A DNA stretch of 64,000 nt, from NCBI RefSeq assembly GCF_004358105.1, contig NZ_SMYL01000003.1, positions 253,371-317,370 of the forward strand, read 5' to 3'. Below are positions 28,505-41,664 of the stretch, one piece after another. The notes under the pieces are model-generated. The model was not told the origin of the DNA. It saw nothing but the letters and a program-made list of their open reading frames with translations, and made no database searches. This DNA comes from Sapientia aquatica (GTDB lineage: Bacteria; Pseudomonadota; Gammaproteobacteria; Burkholderiales; Burkholderiaceae_D). Both the position numbers and the translations under genes were made by a program. Positions within the stretch are counted from its first letter, which is position 1; each line of letters begins with the position of its first letter.

Positions 28505-28981
28505 ATGTTAGGCGACGCTAAAGTGATTCAACTCTTGAATGATCAATTGACCAACGAACTCAGTGCAATCAACCAATACTTTTTGCATTCACGGATGTAT
28601 CGGAACTGGGGGCTGGATAAGATTGCGAAAAAGGAATACGAGGAATCTATCGGTGAAATGAAGCACGCTGATAAATTGATTGAACGCATTCTGATGATTG
28701 AAGGCCTGCCCAATTTGCAAGCACTGCACAAGCTGATGATTGGGGAAAACACCGAAGAAATGCTGGCCTGCGATCTCAAACTAGAACTCGCTGCGCAAAA
28801 AACCTTAAAAGAGGGAATTGCCGTGTGCGAAGTGCAGAACGATTATGTGTCGCGCGAGCTGCTAGAAGATATTCTAGAAGATACCGAAGAACACATCGAC
28901 TGGCTCGAAACCCAGCTCGACTTAATCGGCAAAGTTGGCATACACAATTATTTGCAATCCCAAATGAGCCATTCAAGCTAA
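28505..28981 (+). CDS. bfr: Bacterioferritin, Bfr
   Basis: Bfr is a 24-mer iron-storage protein with heme between subunits. At 158 residues it is the usual length. By E. coli numbering the ferroxidase residues Glu18, Tyr25, Glu51, His54, Glu94 and His130 and the heme-ligand Met52 are present. Residue 127, Glu in E. coli, is Thr here (ILEDTEEH). The ATG at 28505 has GAGGTAG upstream. The frame stays open upstream, but the extra codons are not family-like. A strong terminator follows. Confidence 0.94.
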   Translation: MLGDAKVIQLLNDQLTNELSAINQYFLHSRMYRNWGLDKIAKKEYEESIGEMKHADKLIERILMIEGLPNLQALHKLMIGENTEEMLACDLKLELAAQKTLKEGIAVCEVQNDYVSRELLEDILEDTEEHIDWLETQLDLIGKVGIHNYLQSQMSHSS

Positions 28982-29000
28982 GCTCAATTGGATAGGCAAT

Positions 29001-29037
29001 AAAAAAGGACACCCGTTTTAAACTGGCGTCCTTTTTT
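29001..29037. terminator. Bidirectional terminator, bfr/gst
   Basis: AAAAAAGGAC and GTCCTTTTTT, with further inner pairing, form a hairpin with A- and T-runs on both sides. It can stop both convergent genes. Confidence 0.85.
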
Positions 29038-29055
29038 AATCGGAACGAGCTAATT

Positions 29056-29664
29056 TTAGTACGGCACAGTTTCTTTAAACGATGGCCGTTCAGACAGTTT
29101 CTCAAACAGTCGCGCTAAATTAGGATAATCAGCACGCCAATCCAATTCTGGGAAGCGAAAACTCAACCAACCTAGGGCGCAGCCAACAGCCACATCCGAC
29201 AAGCTATAATGCGCGCCGCTGCAAAATGCGGAATCACCCAAATCGATAGACATGGTTTTCAAACCAGCATGCACCTTACTCATTTGGCGCGCAATCCAAT
29301 CATTGCTTTGTAATTCCGGCGGACGTTGAGTTAATTCCAAGCGCACTAAAATCGCTGCATCCAAAACACCATCTGCTAATGCTTCCCAACATTTCACGCT
29401 GGCCCGTTCGCGTCCGTGGGTAGGAATTAATTTACTGACAGGAGTGAGCGTATCTAAGTATTCAACGATGACGTGGGAATCAAACATCGGGCTGTTGTCT
29501 TCCATGATCAAACACGGAACTTTACCCAGAGGGTTAGATTGTTGAATGGTCGTCTCGGGCGACCAAACGTTTTCTAAAATCAAATCGCATTCCAGCTTTT
29601 TTTCAGCTAAAACAATACGAACTTTTCGCACATAAGGGCTTGCTGTTGAGCCGATTAGTTTCAT
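29056..29664 (-). CDS. Glutathione S-transferase family protein
   Basis: A soluble GST of 202 residues, with an N-terminal thioredoxin-like fold (MKLIGSTASPYVRKVRIVLAEKKL; catalytic Ser likely in STASP) and the conserved LGKVPCLI and DSHVIVEYLD segments, followed by an all-helical C-terminal domain. It is close to the YibF/stringent-starvation-like single GSTs. The substrate is not visible. On the minus strand TATAAT (29691-29696) sits about 27 bases before the start. Confidence 0.9.
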   Translation of the reverse strand: MKLIGSTASPYVRKVRIVLAEKKLECDLILENVWSPETTIQQSNPLGKVPCLIMEDNSPMFDSHVIVEYLDTLTPVSKLIPTHGRERASVKCWEALADGVLDAAILVRLELTQRPPELQSNDWIARQMSKVHAGLKTMSIDLGDSAFCSGAHYSLSDVAVGCALGWLSFRFPELDWRADYPNLARLFEKLSERPSFKETVPY

Positions 29665-29834
29665 AATTTCTCTATAGTTAGTGTGATCAAATTATAACAT
29701 TGCACATATTCAATTCAGTTACGCATCTGAAATATAACTATTGAACAACATATCCAGCGTTTTTAAGGTAAGACTAGTCGGGGAAAACGACCTAAGAAAT
29801 GGTAAAATCACGCCTTATCAATCAATGCTGCTGA

Positions 29835-31325
<1,491 letters not shown>

Positions 31326-31342
31326 TACGTCGTTCGCCCCTT

Positions 31343-31379
31343 AAAAAATTCACTTATTTTGCACAGGTGAATTTTTTTT
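31343..31379 (+). terminator. Intrinsic terminator of purB
   Basis: AAAAAATTCAC and GTGAATTTTTTTT pair around a 13-base loop, with a run of eight T, 18 bases after the purB stop. Confidence 0.75.
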
Positions 31380-31425
31380 GCTATGATTAGTTCTCATTAG
31401 TACTAATTATCACTAAATTAATATT

Positions 31426-31947
31426 ATGACCAAATACACCAAAACCGCGATGTTGCTGCACTGGCTTACCGCCCTGCTCATTATTAGCGCCTTCTGGCTG
31501 GGCGTCACGATGGTGGATATTCATGGGATTACGCCGACCAAGTTGAAATACTTCTCTTGGCATAAATGGATAGGAGTAACCGTGTTGGGGTTGAGTTGTA
31601 TTCGGCTGCTGTGGCGCTTAACGCACCAACCGCCGCCAAATCCGCCGATGCCCGCATGGCAAGAAAAGGCCGCGTCTGGATTGCATGGTTTGCTGTATGT
31701 GCTCATATTTGCCATTCCCGTCTCCGGCTATCTGTACAGCATGGCGGCCGGTATACCAGTGATTTACTTAGGCTTGTTTGAACTTCCGGTAGTAATGGAC
31801 CCTAATCCAGAACTAAAACCGCTATTAAAGGAAATACATTACGTGCTTAACATGACCTTATTAGCAAGTTTCTGTTTGCACGTTTCAGCAGCATTGAAAC
31901 ACCAGTTTATCGACCGTGATAACATCTTCAAGCGGATTTTTCCCTAA
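31426..31947 (+). CDS. Cytochrome b561-type membrane protein
   Basis: A four-helix di-heme cytochrome b of 173 residues, with conserved His in LLHWLTAL, SWHKWIG, GLHGLLY and CLHVSAALKH. It likely moves electrons across the membrane to a periplasmic partner. It is followed by two YceI genes and a MarR regulator, a grouping that also occurs in E. coli (yceJ-yceI). The electron donor and acceptor are not known. Confidence 0.9.
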   Translation: MTKYTKTAMLLHWLTALLIISAFWLGVTMVDIHGITPTKLKYFSWHKWIGVTVLGLSCIRLLWRLTHQPPPNPPMPAWQEKAASGLHGLLYVLIFAIPVSGYLYSMAAGIPVIYLGLFELPVVMDPNPELKPLLKEIHYVLNMTLLASFCLHVSAALKHQFIDRDNIFKRIFP

Positions 31948-31969
31948 TTTAACGAGAACGGAATTCATC

Positions 31970-32545
31970 ATGTCATTTTTAAAAAGCCTCAAAAAACACT
32001 CAGGTTGGATGGCACTTGCCGCAGTTTCGCTGACTGTTTCCAGCTTGGCATTTGCCGCCTTAAAGTTCGACAGTAAAGCCAGCAACGTCGTCATTACATT
32101 CAAGCAAATGAATGTCCCGGTGAGCGCCAAGTTCACCAAATTTAATGCCGCAATTGATTACAACCCAGCGGCACCTGAAGCCGCGAAAGCCAGCGTTGAG
32201 ATTGACATCACTAGTTTTGATTTAGGCGACCCTGAATACAATAAAGAAGTAACGAAAAAAGAATGGTTTAACGCCGCGCAATTCCCAAAAGCCAATTTCG
32301 TCTCCAGTAGCATCAAACCAGCGGCGAATGGCACATTAACCGCAACCGGTAAATTAACCATCAAAGGTAAAACTACCGACGTCAGCTTCCCAGTTAGCAT
32401 CAAAAAAGAAGGTAATAACCAAGTGTTTGACGGTTCATTACCGATCAAACGCTTAACCTTTAATATCGGCGAAGGTGATTGGAAAGACACCAGCATGGTG
32501 GCCGATGATGTCATGATTAAATTTCACGTAGTAGCCGCACCGTAA
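31970..32545 (+). CDS. YceI family periplasmic protein (first copy)
   Basis: YceI-family lipocalin-like proteins bind isoprenoid lipids such as ubiquinone. The N-terminal signal ends near AFAALKFDS. The family pattern is present, with VSAKFTKFNAAIDYNPAAPE, FPKANFVSSSIKP and TATGKLTIKGKTTDVSFPV. The ATG at 31970 has AGAACGG upstream. It is 23 bases after cytochrome b561 and probably co-transcribed. Confidence 0.88.
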   Translation: MSFLKSLKKHSGWMALAAVSLTVSSLAFAALKFDSKASNVVITFKQMNVPVSAKFTKFNAAIDYNPAAPEAAKASVEIDITSFDLGDPEYNKEVTKKEWFNAAQFPKANFVSSSIKPAANGTLTATGKLTIKGKTTDVSFPVSIKKEGNNQVFDGSLPIKRLTFNIGEGDWKDTSMVADDVMIKFHVVAAP

Positions 32546-32567
32546 TTCGCAGTAATCCAGCAACGTG

Positions 32568-32591
32568 GTAACGCAGTAACGCAGTAACGCC
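32568..32591. repeat. Three 8-bp tandem repeats
   Basis: GTAACGCA occurs twice in a row and a third time as GTAACGCC, between the two YceI genes. No function is evident. Confidence 0.6.
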
Positions 32592-32668
32592 GTAATTTAA
32601 GCAGCACGCAGCACCAATCCCTAACAGGTTGTTTTATTTAACTTTCACTTTCTCAAAGGATCTTTCCA

Positions 32669-33235
32669 ATGAAATTAGCAAAACTTTTAGCCATTGCCTT
32701 AGTTGCAGCCGCTCCGTCGGTCTTCGCACAAAGCTATAACATCGACCCAAGCCACACTTTCCCAAGCTTTGAAACTGACCACATGGGAATCTCGGTTTGG
32801 CGCGGTAAATTCAACAAAACTAGCGGCACTGTTACTTTAGACAAAGCAGCTAAAACTGGTACTTTGGATATCACTATCGATGCCAGCTCGATCGACACTG
32901 GATTTGCAAAACTGAACGAACATCTGCAAAGCCCAGATTTCTTCAACGTCGCTAAATTCCCAACAGCGACTTACAAATCCACTAGCTTCAAATTCGATGG
33001 CGACAAGCCAGTAGCTGTACAAGGCAATTTGACATTATTAGGCGTGACTAAACCCGTTGAATTGACCATCAATAAATTCAAATGCATTATTCATCCAATG
33101 ATGAAACGCGAAGTATGCGGCGCGGATGTATCAGCCTCATTCAAACGCACTGACTTCGGTATGAATACTTACTCACCACCGTTTGATCCAGTCATCAAAT
33201 TGGCAATCCAAGTTGAAGCAGTATTGGCCAACTAA
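32669..33235 (+). CDS. YceI family periplasmic protein (second copy)
   Basis: This is a second YceI protein (188 residues), with signal peptide ending SVFAQS, then [34 protein letters not shown] and [14 protein letters not shown]. It is closer to E. coli YceI than the first copy. Two Cys ([14 protein letters not shown]) may form a disulfide. It lies 124 bases after the first copy and 52 before the MarR gene. Confidence 0.92.
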   Translation: MKLAKLLAIALVAAAPSVFAQSYNIDPSHTFPSFETDHMGISVWRGKFNKTSGTVTLDKAAKTGTLDITIDASSIDTGFAKLNEHLQSPDFFNVAKFPTATYKSTSFKFDGDKPVAVQGNLTLLGVTKPVELTINKFKCIIHPMMKREVCGADVSASFKRTDFGMNTYSPPFDPVIKLAIQVEAVLAN

Positions 33236-33286
33236 TATTTGCCGATTAATTGTTGAATACCTTTATTACTCACACAATCAACCAAC

Positions 33287-33712
33287 ATGAGTGAACGTTA
33301 TCTACGCAGTATTCGCCTGCTGGTTGAATGTGTGCAGCAATTTGAAAAACTGTCGGATCCTTATATCCGGCAGTTTGACCTGACCCAAGCCCAGTTCGAC
33401 ATCATCGCCACACTCGGCAACACCCAAGGTTTTAGCTGTAAAGAACTCGGTGAAAAAACCTTAATCACCAAAGGCACGCTGACTGGCGTATTAGATCGGC
33501 TGCAAAGCAAACATCTGATCGAGCGCGTCCAGTGCAAAGAGGACCGCCGCCTGCACTACATCCGCCTGACCAAGAAAGGCGAGAAGCTGTTTGAAGAAGC
33601 TTTTCCGTATGTTATACAAAACATGAAAGCGCGCTTTAAAGGCTTCACCAAAGACGATTTTGCGGCGCTTGAAGAACAATTGATTCGGTTACGAGAAGCC
33701 ATTAGCGACTAG
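33287..33712 (+). CDS. MarR-family transcriptional regulator
   Basis: A 141-residue winged-helix dimer with the MarR pattern: TQAQFDIIATLGNTQGFSCKELGEKT, TLTGVLDRLQSKHLIERVQCKEDRRLHYIRLTKKG (described in two parts here, the wing motif ending DRRLHYIRL). Lone cysteines occur, including Cys48, Cys70-region and KCK-like residues, so redox sensing is possible but unproven. It follows the cytochrome b561-YceI-YceI run and may control it. Confidence 0.9.
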   Translation: MSERYLRSIRLLVECVQQFEKLSDPYIRQFDLTQAQFDIIATLGNTQGFSCKELGEKTLITKGTLTGVLDRLQSKHLIERVQCKEDRRLHYIRLTKKGEKLFEEAFPYVIQNMKARFKGFTKDDFAALEEQLIRLREAISD

Positions 33713-33763
33713 TTTTGCTGCCAAATTAGCGTAACGCGGCCGAGTAAAAAGTAGTTAACCAAT

Positions 33764-33796
33764 AAAAAAGCCAGCAATCAGTTCGCTGGCTTTTTT
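33764..33796. terminator. Bidirectional terminator, marR/secF
   Basis: AAAAAAGCCAGC and GCTGGCTTTTTT form a perfect 12-bp stem with A- and T-runs that suit both convergent genes. Confidence 0.9.
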
Positions 33797-33820
33797 ACAT
33801 TCTAAAACGAAGACGAAAAC

Positions 33821-34762
33821 TTAAACTACCGCTCCATCCGTTTCATCTTTCGGTTTAATTGGCTTAATCAAATCTTCACGCTTCACACCCAACCACATCG
33901 CAATCGCAGCAGCCACGAACACGGAAGAATAAATACCGAAGCAAATACCAATCGTCAACGCCATCGAGAAACCGTGCAACGTTGCGCCACCAAAGAAGTA
34001 CATCGACAACACCATCATCTGAGTAGAACCGTGGGTGATGATGGTACGTGAAATGGTGCTGGTGATCGCGTTGTCAATCACTTCGGTCACCGATGTTTTG
34101 CGCTGCTTGCGGAAGTTCTCACGAATCCGGTCAAAAATAACCACCGATTCATTGACCGAATATCCCAGCACCGCCAACACCGCCGCTAAAACGGATAAGC
34201 TAAATTCCCATTGGAAGAAGGCGAAGAAACCAATAATAATCACCACGTCATGCAAGTTCGCGATGATTGCCGCGACCGCGTATTTCCATTCGAAGCGCAC
34301 CGCTAAGTAAATCATCACACCGGCGACCACCATCATCAGCGCATACAAACCATTGGTGAATAATTCTTCACCAACTTGCGGACCAACGATTTCAACCCGC
34401 TGTTTGGCCACACTGGTGTCGTGCTTTTGCAAAGCCGCCAAAACGGTATCGGTTTGTTGCGCAGCGGTTTGACCGGCCTTGGGCACTGGCAAACGGATCA
34501 ACACGTCTTGCGCGCGACCAAACACAGCCACGCCGGCATCGTGGAAACCGATTTCTTCCAAACTCTGCTTAATCTCTTCCACCTTAGCGGCTTGCGAGTA
34601 CGACACTTCCATAATCGTGCCGCCGGTGAATTCAATCGACAAATTCAAGCCGCGATGCAGAATAAAAAACACCGCTGCCACAAACGTAATTGCAGAAATG
34701 GCGTTGAATATCAGCGCATGGCGCATGAAGGGAATATCTTTTTTGAAGCGGAATAATTCCAT
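33821..34762 (-). CDS. secF: SecF, protein translocase subunit
   Basis: SecF with SecD uses the proton gradient to help pull secreted proteins across the membrane. Six membrane helices are expected. Motifs are visible: GLNLSIEFTGGTIMEV, LAVLGYSVNESVVIFDRIREN and RTIITHGSTQMMVL. It is 313 residues long, and the last gene of queA-tgt-yajC-secD-secF. Confidence 0.96.
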   Translation of the reverse strand: MELFRFKKDIPFMRHALIFNAISAITFVAAVFFILHRGLNLSIEFTGGTIMEVSYSQAAKVEEIKQSLEEIGFHDAGVAVFGRAQDVLIRLPVPKAGQTAAQQTDTVLAALQKHDTSVAKQRVEIVGPQVGEELFTNGLYALMMVVAGVMIYLAVRFEWKYAVAAIIANLHDVVIIIGFFAFFQWEFSLSVLAAVLAVLGYSVNESVVIFDRIRENFRKQRKTSVTEVIDNAITSTISRTIITHGSTQMMVLSMYFFGGATLHGFSMALTIGICFGIYSSVFVAAAIAMWLGVKREDLIKPIKPKDETDGAVV

Positions 34763-34821
34763 AATAAATCCTAACTATCTGACGTAAGGTTGCGAACGCA
34801 CACTAAAACCTTGGGGTTAAA

Positions 34822-36681
34822 TTAATTCGACGGTTTCCAAATTTGACCGATAGCCAACGTGGTCAATTTACGCTTACGTCCATACCAAAGATTCACCACG
34901 CCACGCGACACAAACACCGACGAGAACAGCGAAGTCAAAATACCTAAACAGTGCACCACCGCAAAACCGCGAATCGCACCAGAGCCGAATGCCAGCAGAG
35001 CCAAACCAACGATAAAGGTGGTTACGTTCGAATCCAAAATCGTCGCCCAAGCACGATCAAAACCAGCCGAAATCGCTGCTTGCGGAGAATTACCAGCGCG
35101 CAGTTCTTCGCGAATACGTTCATTAATCAACACGTTTGAGTCAATCGCCATACCCAAGGCCAAGGCAATCGCCGCCATCCCCGGCAAGGTCAACGCGGTT
35201 TGCAGCAAGGACAAGGAAGCCACCAAGAGTAACAAGTTGAACGACAAGGCCAAGACGCTGAAGGCACCGAACAACATGTAGTAGACCACCATGAAAATCG
35301 AAATCGCGATGAAACCGTACAAGGTAGAATCAAAACCTTGCTTAATGTTTTCGGCACCCAACTGCGGGCCGATCACGCGCTCTTCAATAATGTTCATCGG
35401 CGCAGCCAAAGCACCAGCGCGTAACAGCAAGGCTAAGTCGCTAGCGGCTTCGGTCGAACCCATGCCGGTGATTTGGAATGACGAACCCAATTCTGCTTGG
35501 ATAGTTGCCACGGTTAACACTTCGCCTTTGTTTTTCTCAAACAAAACGATGGCCATTTTTTTACCGATTTTGCCGCGTGTCGCTTCACGCATCTTACGGC
35601 CACCGTCGCCGTTCAAATCGATACTGACGGAAGGTTGTTGATGTTGGTCGAAACTTGCCGATGCGCCGGAAATATAATCGCCCGTCAAAACTGGTTCTTT
35701 GTACAAAATCACTGGCGCACCGCGACCGACTTTGAATAATTCCGAACCGTATGGAACAGTCGCGGTAGCATCGGTGCCATCCAAAATCGATTCGTCTTTC
35801 ATGCGCACTTCTAAGGTCGCCGTGCGGCCAATGATGTCTTTCGCACGCGCCACGTCCACTACGCCTGGTAACTCAACGACGATGCGATCTGAACCTTGTT
35901 GCTGAATAATTGGCTCTTGGGTTCCAAGTTCATTAATACGCTTGGACAAGGTCGAAATATTTTGCTTAACGCTGTCCGCCTTAGCTTGTTGTAAGGCCGC
36001 TGGTTTTAACGACAGCGTCAACAACAAATCCGAACCGGTACCAGACTCAACTACATCGACATCGCGCTGTTGGTCGAGAATCAGATTTTTTGCTTTAGTG
36101 CGGGTATCAGCATCTGTAAATTTAATTGTGATTTGTTCCGCGTTGCGATCAATACCGGAATGACGAATATCTTTATCGCGCAAGCTAGTGCGCAAACTGG
36201 CTTGCATACCTTGCAAACGCTTATTCAACACGCCGTTGGTATCAACTTGCATCAAGAAATGCACACCACCACGCAAGTCCAAACCCAAGAACATCGGTGA
36301 CGCATGAATCGCTTGCAACCAAGCTGGTGCGCTCGACATCGAGTTAAACGTCACGCTGTAGGATGGATCGGTTTGATCGGGGTTTAAGGCTTTTTCTAAC
36401 GCTTCTTTGGCCTTAAATTGCGTGTCAGTGTCAGCAAAGCGCATCTTGACGCTGCCTTGCGTGCCATTCACGCCGAAGAAAACACCGGTGTTGGATAGGT
36501 TGGCACTTTTTAACGCATCTTCCACCCGCGCTTGCATGCTGGAATCGACTTTGACAGTAGATTTGGCGCTGTTGACTTGCAAAGCTGGCGATGGGCTATA
36601 AAAGTTGGGCACGGTGTAGAGTGCGCCGAACAATAAAGCGATGACGATAAGTACGTATTTCCAGGCTGGATAACGATTCAT
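34822..36681 (-). CDS. secD: SecD, protein translocase subunit
   Basis: SecD has a large periplasmic domain between the first helix and five C-terminal helices. GLDLRGGVHFLMQVD near residue 135, ALALGMAIDSNVLINERIREEL and FGSGAIRGFAV are diagnostic. It is 619 residues, as in other Proteobacteria. It precedes secF by 59 bases. Confidence 0.97.
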   Translation of the reverse strand: MNRYPAWKYVLIVIALLFGALYTVPNFYSPSPALQVNSAKSTVKVDSSMQARVEDALKSANLSNTGVFFGVNGTQGSVKMRFADTDTQFKAKEALEKALNPDQTDPSYSVTFNSMSSAPAWLQAIHASPMFLGLDLRGGVHFLMQVDTNGVLNKRLQGMQASLRTSLRDKDIRHSGIDRNAEQITIKFTDADTRTKAKNLILDQQRDVDVVESGTGSDLLLTLSLKPAALQQAKADSVKQNISTLSKRINELGTQEPIIQQQGSDRIVVELPGVVDVARAKDIIGRTATLEVRMKDESILDGTDATATVPYGSELFKVGRGAPVILYKEPVLTGDYISGASASFDQHQQPSVSIDLNGDGGRKMREATRGKIGKKMAIVLFEKNKGEVLTVATIQAELGSSFQITGMGSTEAASDLALLLRAGALAAPMNIIEERVIGPQLGAENIKQGFDSTLYGFIAISIFMVVYYMLFGAFSVLALSFNLLLLVASLSLLQTALTLPGMAAIALALGMAIDSNVLINERIREELRAGNSPQAAISAGFDRAWATILDSNVTTFIVGLALLAFGSGAIRGFAVVHCLGILTSLFSSVFVSRGVVNLWYGRKRKLTTLAIGQIWKPSN

Positions 36682-36808
36682 AGGAAGAAAATTTCAACTA
36701 AGTTAGAAAATAAAAACTACAGAAAGTCGACACGATATAAAAATTTAAACTAAAAAGCACGTCGCTAAAAACAAATAAAGCGGGGAAATCCCCGCTCTGG
36801 CTAGTTGC

Positions 36809-37135
36809 TTAGATCGTCTTAATCGTGCCTTTTGGCAGCAGCATCGTGACTGCGCTTTTTTGAATCACCACATCGGTGCCTTCAGAAACTTCGATCGTCA
36901 CATAAGCGTCGGTCACTTTAGTGACGCGGCCTAGAATTCCGCCCACGGTAATGACTTCGTCATTTTTTGCTAACGCATCCATCATGGCTTTTTGCTCTTT
37001 TTGACGTTTCATCTGTGGACGAATCATCAAAAAATACAACACAACAAACATCATGATGATAGGCAAGAAACTCATCAAATTGCCTTCTAAACCAGTCGCA
37101 CCGGCAGTTTGAGCATAAGCATTGGATATAAACAT
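36809..37135 (-). CDS. yajC: YajC, preprotein translocase accessory subunit
   Basis: A 108-residue protein with one membrane helix (LPIIMMFVVLYFLMI) followed by the conserved RPQMKRQKEQKAMMDALAKND and the small beta domain VITVGGILGRVTKV. It binds SecD/SecF. The ATG at 37135 has GAGGAAA upstream and is preferred over one 16 codons earlier. Confidence 0.95.
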   Translation of the reverse strand: MFISNAYAQTAGATGLEGNLMSFLPIIMMFVVLYFLMIRPQMKRQKEQKAMMDALAKNDEVITVGGILGRVTKVTDAYVTIEVSEGTDVVIQKSAVTMLLPKGTIKTI

Positions 37136-37257
37136 ATTTTCCTCAGTTGATTTAATGGACAAAATTGAACGCAAGCACGTCAAATGGTGCCCATTTACTA
37201 GTTTTAAAGCGTGTTTTGGGGAATAACTAAATAAAGTTGGCTATTCTAGCATTGAGC

Positions 37258-39452
<2,195 letters not shown>

Positions 39453-39552
39453 AATTATTTATTTACGGAATTTGCTGTATAAAAACACAGTAATATGCTA
39501 ATTTATCGCGTCGGCGAACCCGCCATTTTACGCTTTCTCGCTTAACTCCGAT

Positions 39553-41664
39553 ATGCCCACCGCCAACAAAACTAGCCCAACCAAGCCCAGCAAGGAGAAA
39601 GCGCCTTCCAGCACGGCCAGTAAACTGGCGGCTAGCTTAGCTAAACTCGGCCTGCGCAGCGATATGGATTTGGTGCTGCATTTGCCGATGCGCTATGTGG
39701 ACGAGACCGAAATCACGCCGATGAAGCAAGCAGCGATGCAAGGCGGACAAATGCGTCAGGTCGAAGGTTTAGTTACGGCGTGCGATGTGCAATACCGCCC
39801 ACGCCGCCAGTTAGTCGTAACCATTGCGGACGACGATGCGCAAATGGTACTGCGCTTTTTGAATTTTTACGGCAGTCAAGTGACCCAATTAGCGATAGGC
39901 ACCCGAGTGCGCGCACGCGGCGAAGTGAGGCACGGATTTTTTGGCTCAGAGATGGTGCATCCCGACTACAAAGTCGTCAATGAAAACACCCCCTTGCCGA
40001 CCCAACTCACACCAGTTTATCCATCAGGCGTTGGTGTTTCACAAGCAGGATTGCGACGCGAAATTCGCAGTGCAATGGGCAAAATCAATTGGCAAGACAC
40101 GCTCACTCCCGCCTTGCGCGCAGAACTGCAATTATGCGAATTTGCCGAGGCGGTCAAACTACTGCACACACCACCCGCCGATGTGGACGAATCCAGTTTA
40201 GAAGACCGCTCGCATCCCGCTTGGCAGCGCATGAAATTCGACGAGCTACTAGCCCAGCAATTATCCCTACAACGCGCACAAGCGGCGCGCCGCAGCAAAT
40301 CGGCGCCTAGCTTTAGCCTCGTGGGTGAAATCTCTAACGCGTTTTTAATGTCGCTGCCGTTCGCATTAACCGGCGCGCAACAACGGGTATTAAGCGAGAT
40401 TCGCAGCGATTTATGCGCCCCGCATCCAATGCAGCGCTTGTTACAAGGGGATGTGGGTTGCGGCAAAACAATCGTCGCTGCGTTAGCCGCCGCGCAAGCG
40501 TTGGACAATGGATACCAGGCAGCCTTAATGGCACCGACTGAGATTTTGGCGGACCAACATTTTCGCAAGATTGCCGCATGGCTGGAGCCGCTGGGCATCT
40601 CGGTGGTGTGGCTGACTGGCAGCTTGAAAAAGAAAGAAAAGCAAGCTGCGCGCGAAAAGATCGAAGCAGGGACCGCGCAACTGATTATCGGCACCCACGC
40701 GCTGATTCAAGAAGACGTTAAATTTGCCAAACTCGGTTTAGTCATCGTCGATGAGCAACATCGTTTTGGGGTCGATCAGCGTCTGACTTTGCGCAATAAA
40801 GGCCACGATGAAGCCAGCGCGGATAAATTTATTCCACACCAATTAATGATGTCCGCCACGCCGATTCCGCGCACCTTGGCGATGACTTATTACGCCGATT
40901 TAGAAATTTCAGTGATTGATGAATTGCCGCCCGGTCGCAGTCCTATCGCGACCCGCGTGATTGATCAGGAGCGCCGCAGCGAAGTGATAGAGCGCGTTGG
41001 TGCAGCAGCGGCAGAAGGACGTCAGATTTACTGGGTTTGTCCCTTGATCGAAGAATCCGAAACATTGCAATTGCAAACGGCGACCGACACCTGCGCGATG
41101 CTACAAATGGCGCTACCGCATCTGCAGATTGGCTTGGTGCATGGGCGAATGAAACCGGCTGAAAAGCAAGAAGTGATGGCGGAATTTATTGCCGGACGCA
41201 TGCAATTATTAGTCGCCACCACAGTGATTGAAGTGGGCGTGGACGTGCCTAATGCGTCGCTAATGGTAATCGAACATGCCGAGCGTTTTGGCTTATCGCA
41301 ACTGCATCAATTACGCGGTCGAGTCGGGCGAGGCAGCGCTGCTTCGGTGTGTTTATTGATGTATCAAGGGCCGCTGGGCCTAGTTGCCAAGCAACGTTTA
41401 ATGACCATGCGCGCCACCACCGATGGATTTGAGATTGCTCGCAAAGATCTAGAGATTCGTGGCCCAGGTGAATTTTTAGGCGCGCGCCAAGCCGGGCAAG
41501 CGATGCTACGTTTTGCTGACTTGGAAACGGATCAATGGATGGTCGAACAGGCACGCGACGTGGCGCAACGTTTATTGAAGAATCAACTGCCCGATTCCGC
41601 CGCCATGGTGGAAGCGCATTTATTGCGCTGGATGCATAACAAGGAAGAATATTTGCGGGTTTAA
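39553..41664 (+). CDS. recG: RecG, ATP-dependent DNA helicase
   Basis: RecG remodels stalled forks and recombination intermediates. The N-terminal wedge domain (about 15-200, starting SKLAASLAKLGLRSDMDLVLHLPMRY) is followed by the helicase core: Walker A GDVGCGKT, DEQHRFGV, SATPIPRTLA and HGRMKPAEK, then QLRGRVGRG. It is 703 residues. The 524-base gap after it holds an inverted repeat and a possible relic (see 41620-42057). Confidence 0.96.
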   Translation: MPTANKTSPTKPSKEKAPSSTASKLAASLAKLGLRSDMDLVLHLPMRYVDETEITPMKQAAMQGGQMRQVEGLVTACDVQYRPRRQLVVTIADDDAQMVLRFLNFYGSQVTQLAIGTRVRARGEVRHGFFGSEMVHPDYKVVNENTPLPTQLTPVYPSGVGVSQAGLRREIRSAMGKINWQDTLTPALRAELQLCEFAEAVKLLHTPPADVDESSLEDRSHPAWQRMKFDELLAQQLSLQRAQAARRSKSAPSFSLVGEISNAFLMSLPFALTGAQQRVLSEIRSDLCAPHPMQRLLQGDVGCGKTIVAALAAAQALDNGYQAALMAPTEILADQHFRKIAAWLEPLGISVVWLTGSLKKKEKQAAREKIEAGTAQLIIGTHALIQEDVKFAKLGLVIVDEQHRFGVDQRLTLRNKGHDEASADKFIPHQLMMSATPIPRTLAMTYYADLEISVIDELPPGRSPIATRVIDQERRSEVIERVGAAAAEGRQIYWVCPLIEESETLQLQTATDTCAMLQMALPHLQIGLVHGRMKPAEKQEVMAEFIAGRMQLLVATTVIEVGVDVPNASLMVIEHAERFGLSQLHQLRGRVGRGSAASVCLLMYQGPLGLVAKQRLMTMRATTDGFEIARKDLEIRGPGEFLGARQAGQAMLRFADLETDQWMVEQARDVAQRLLKNQLPDSAAMVEAHLLRWMHNKEEYLRV

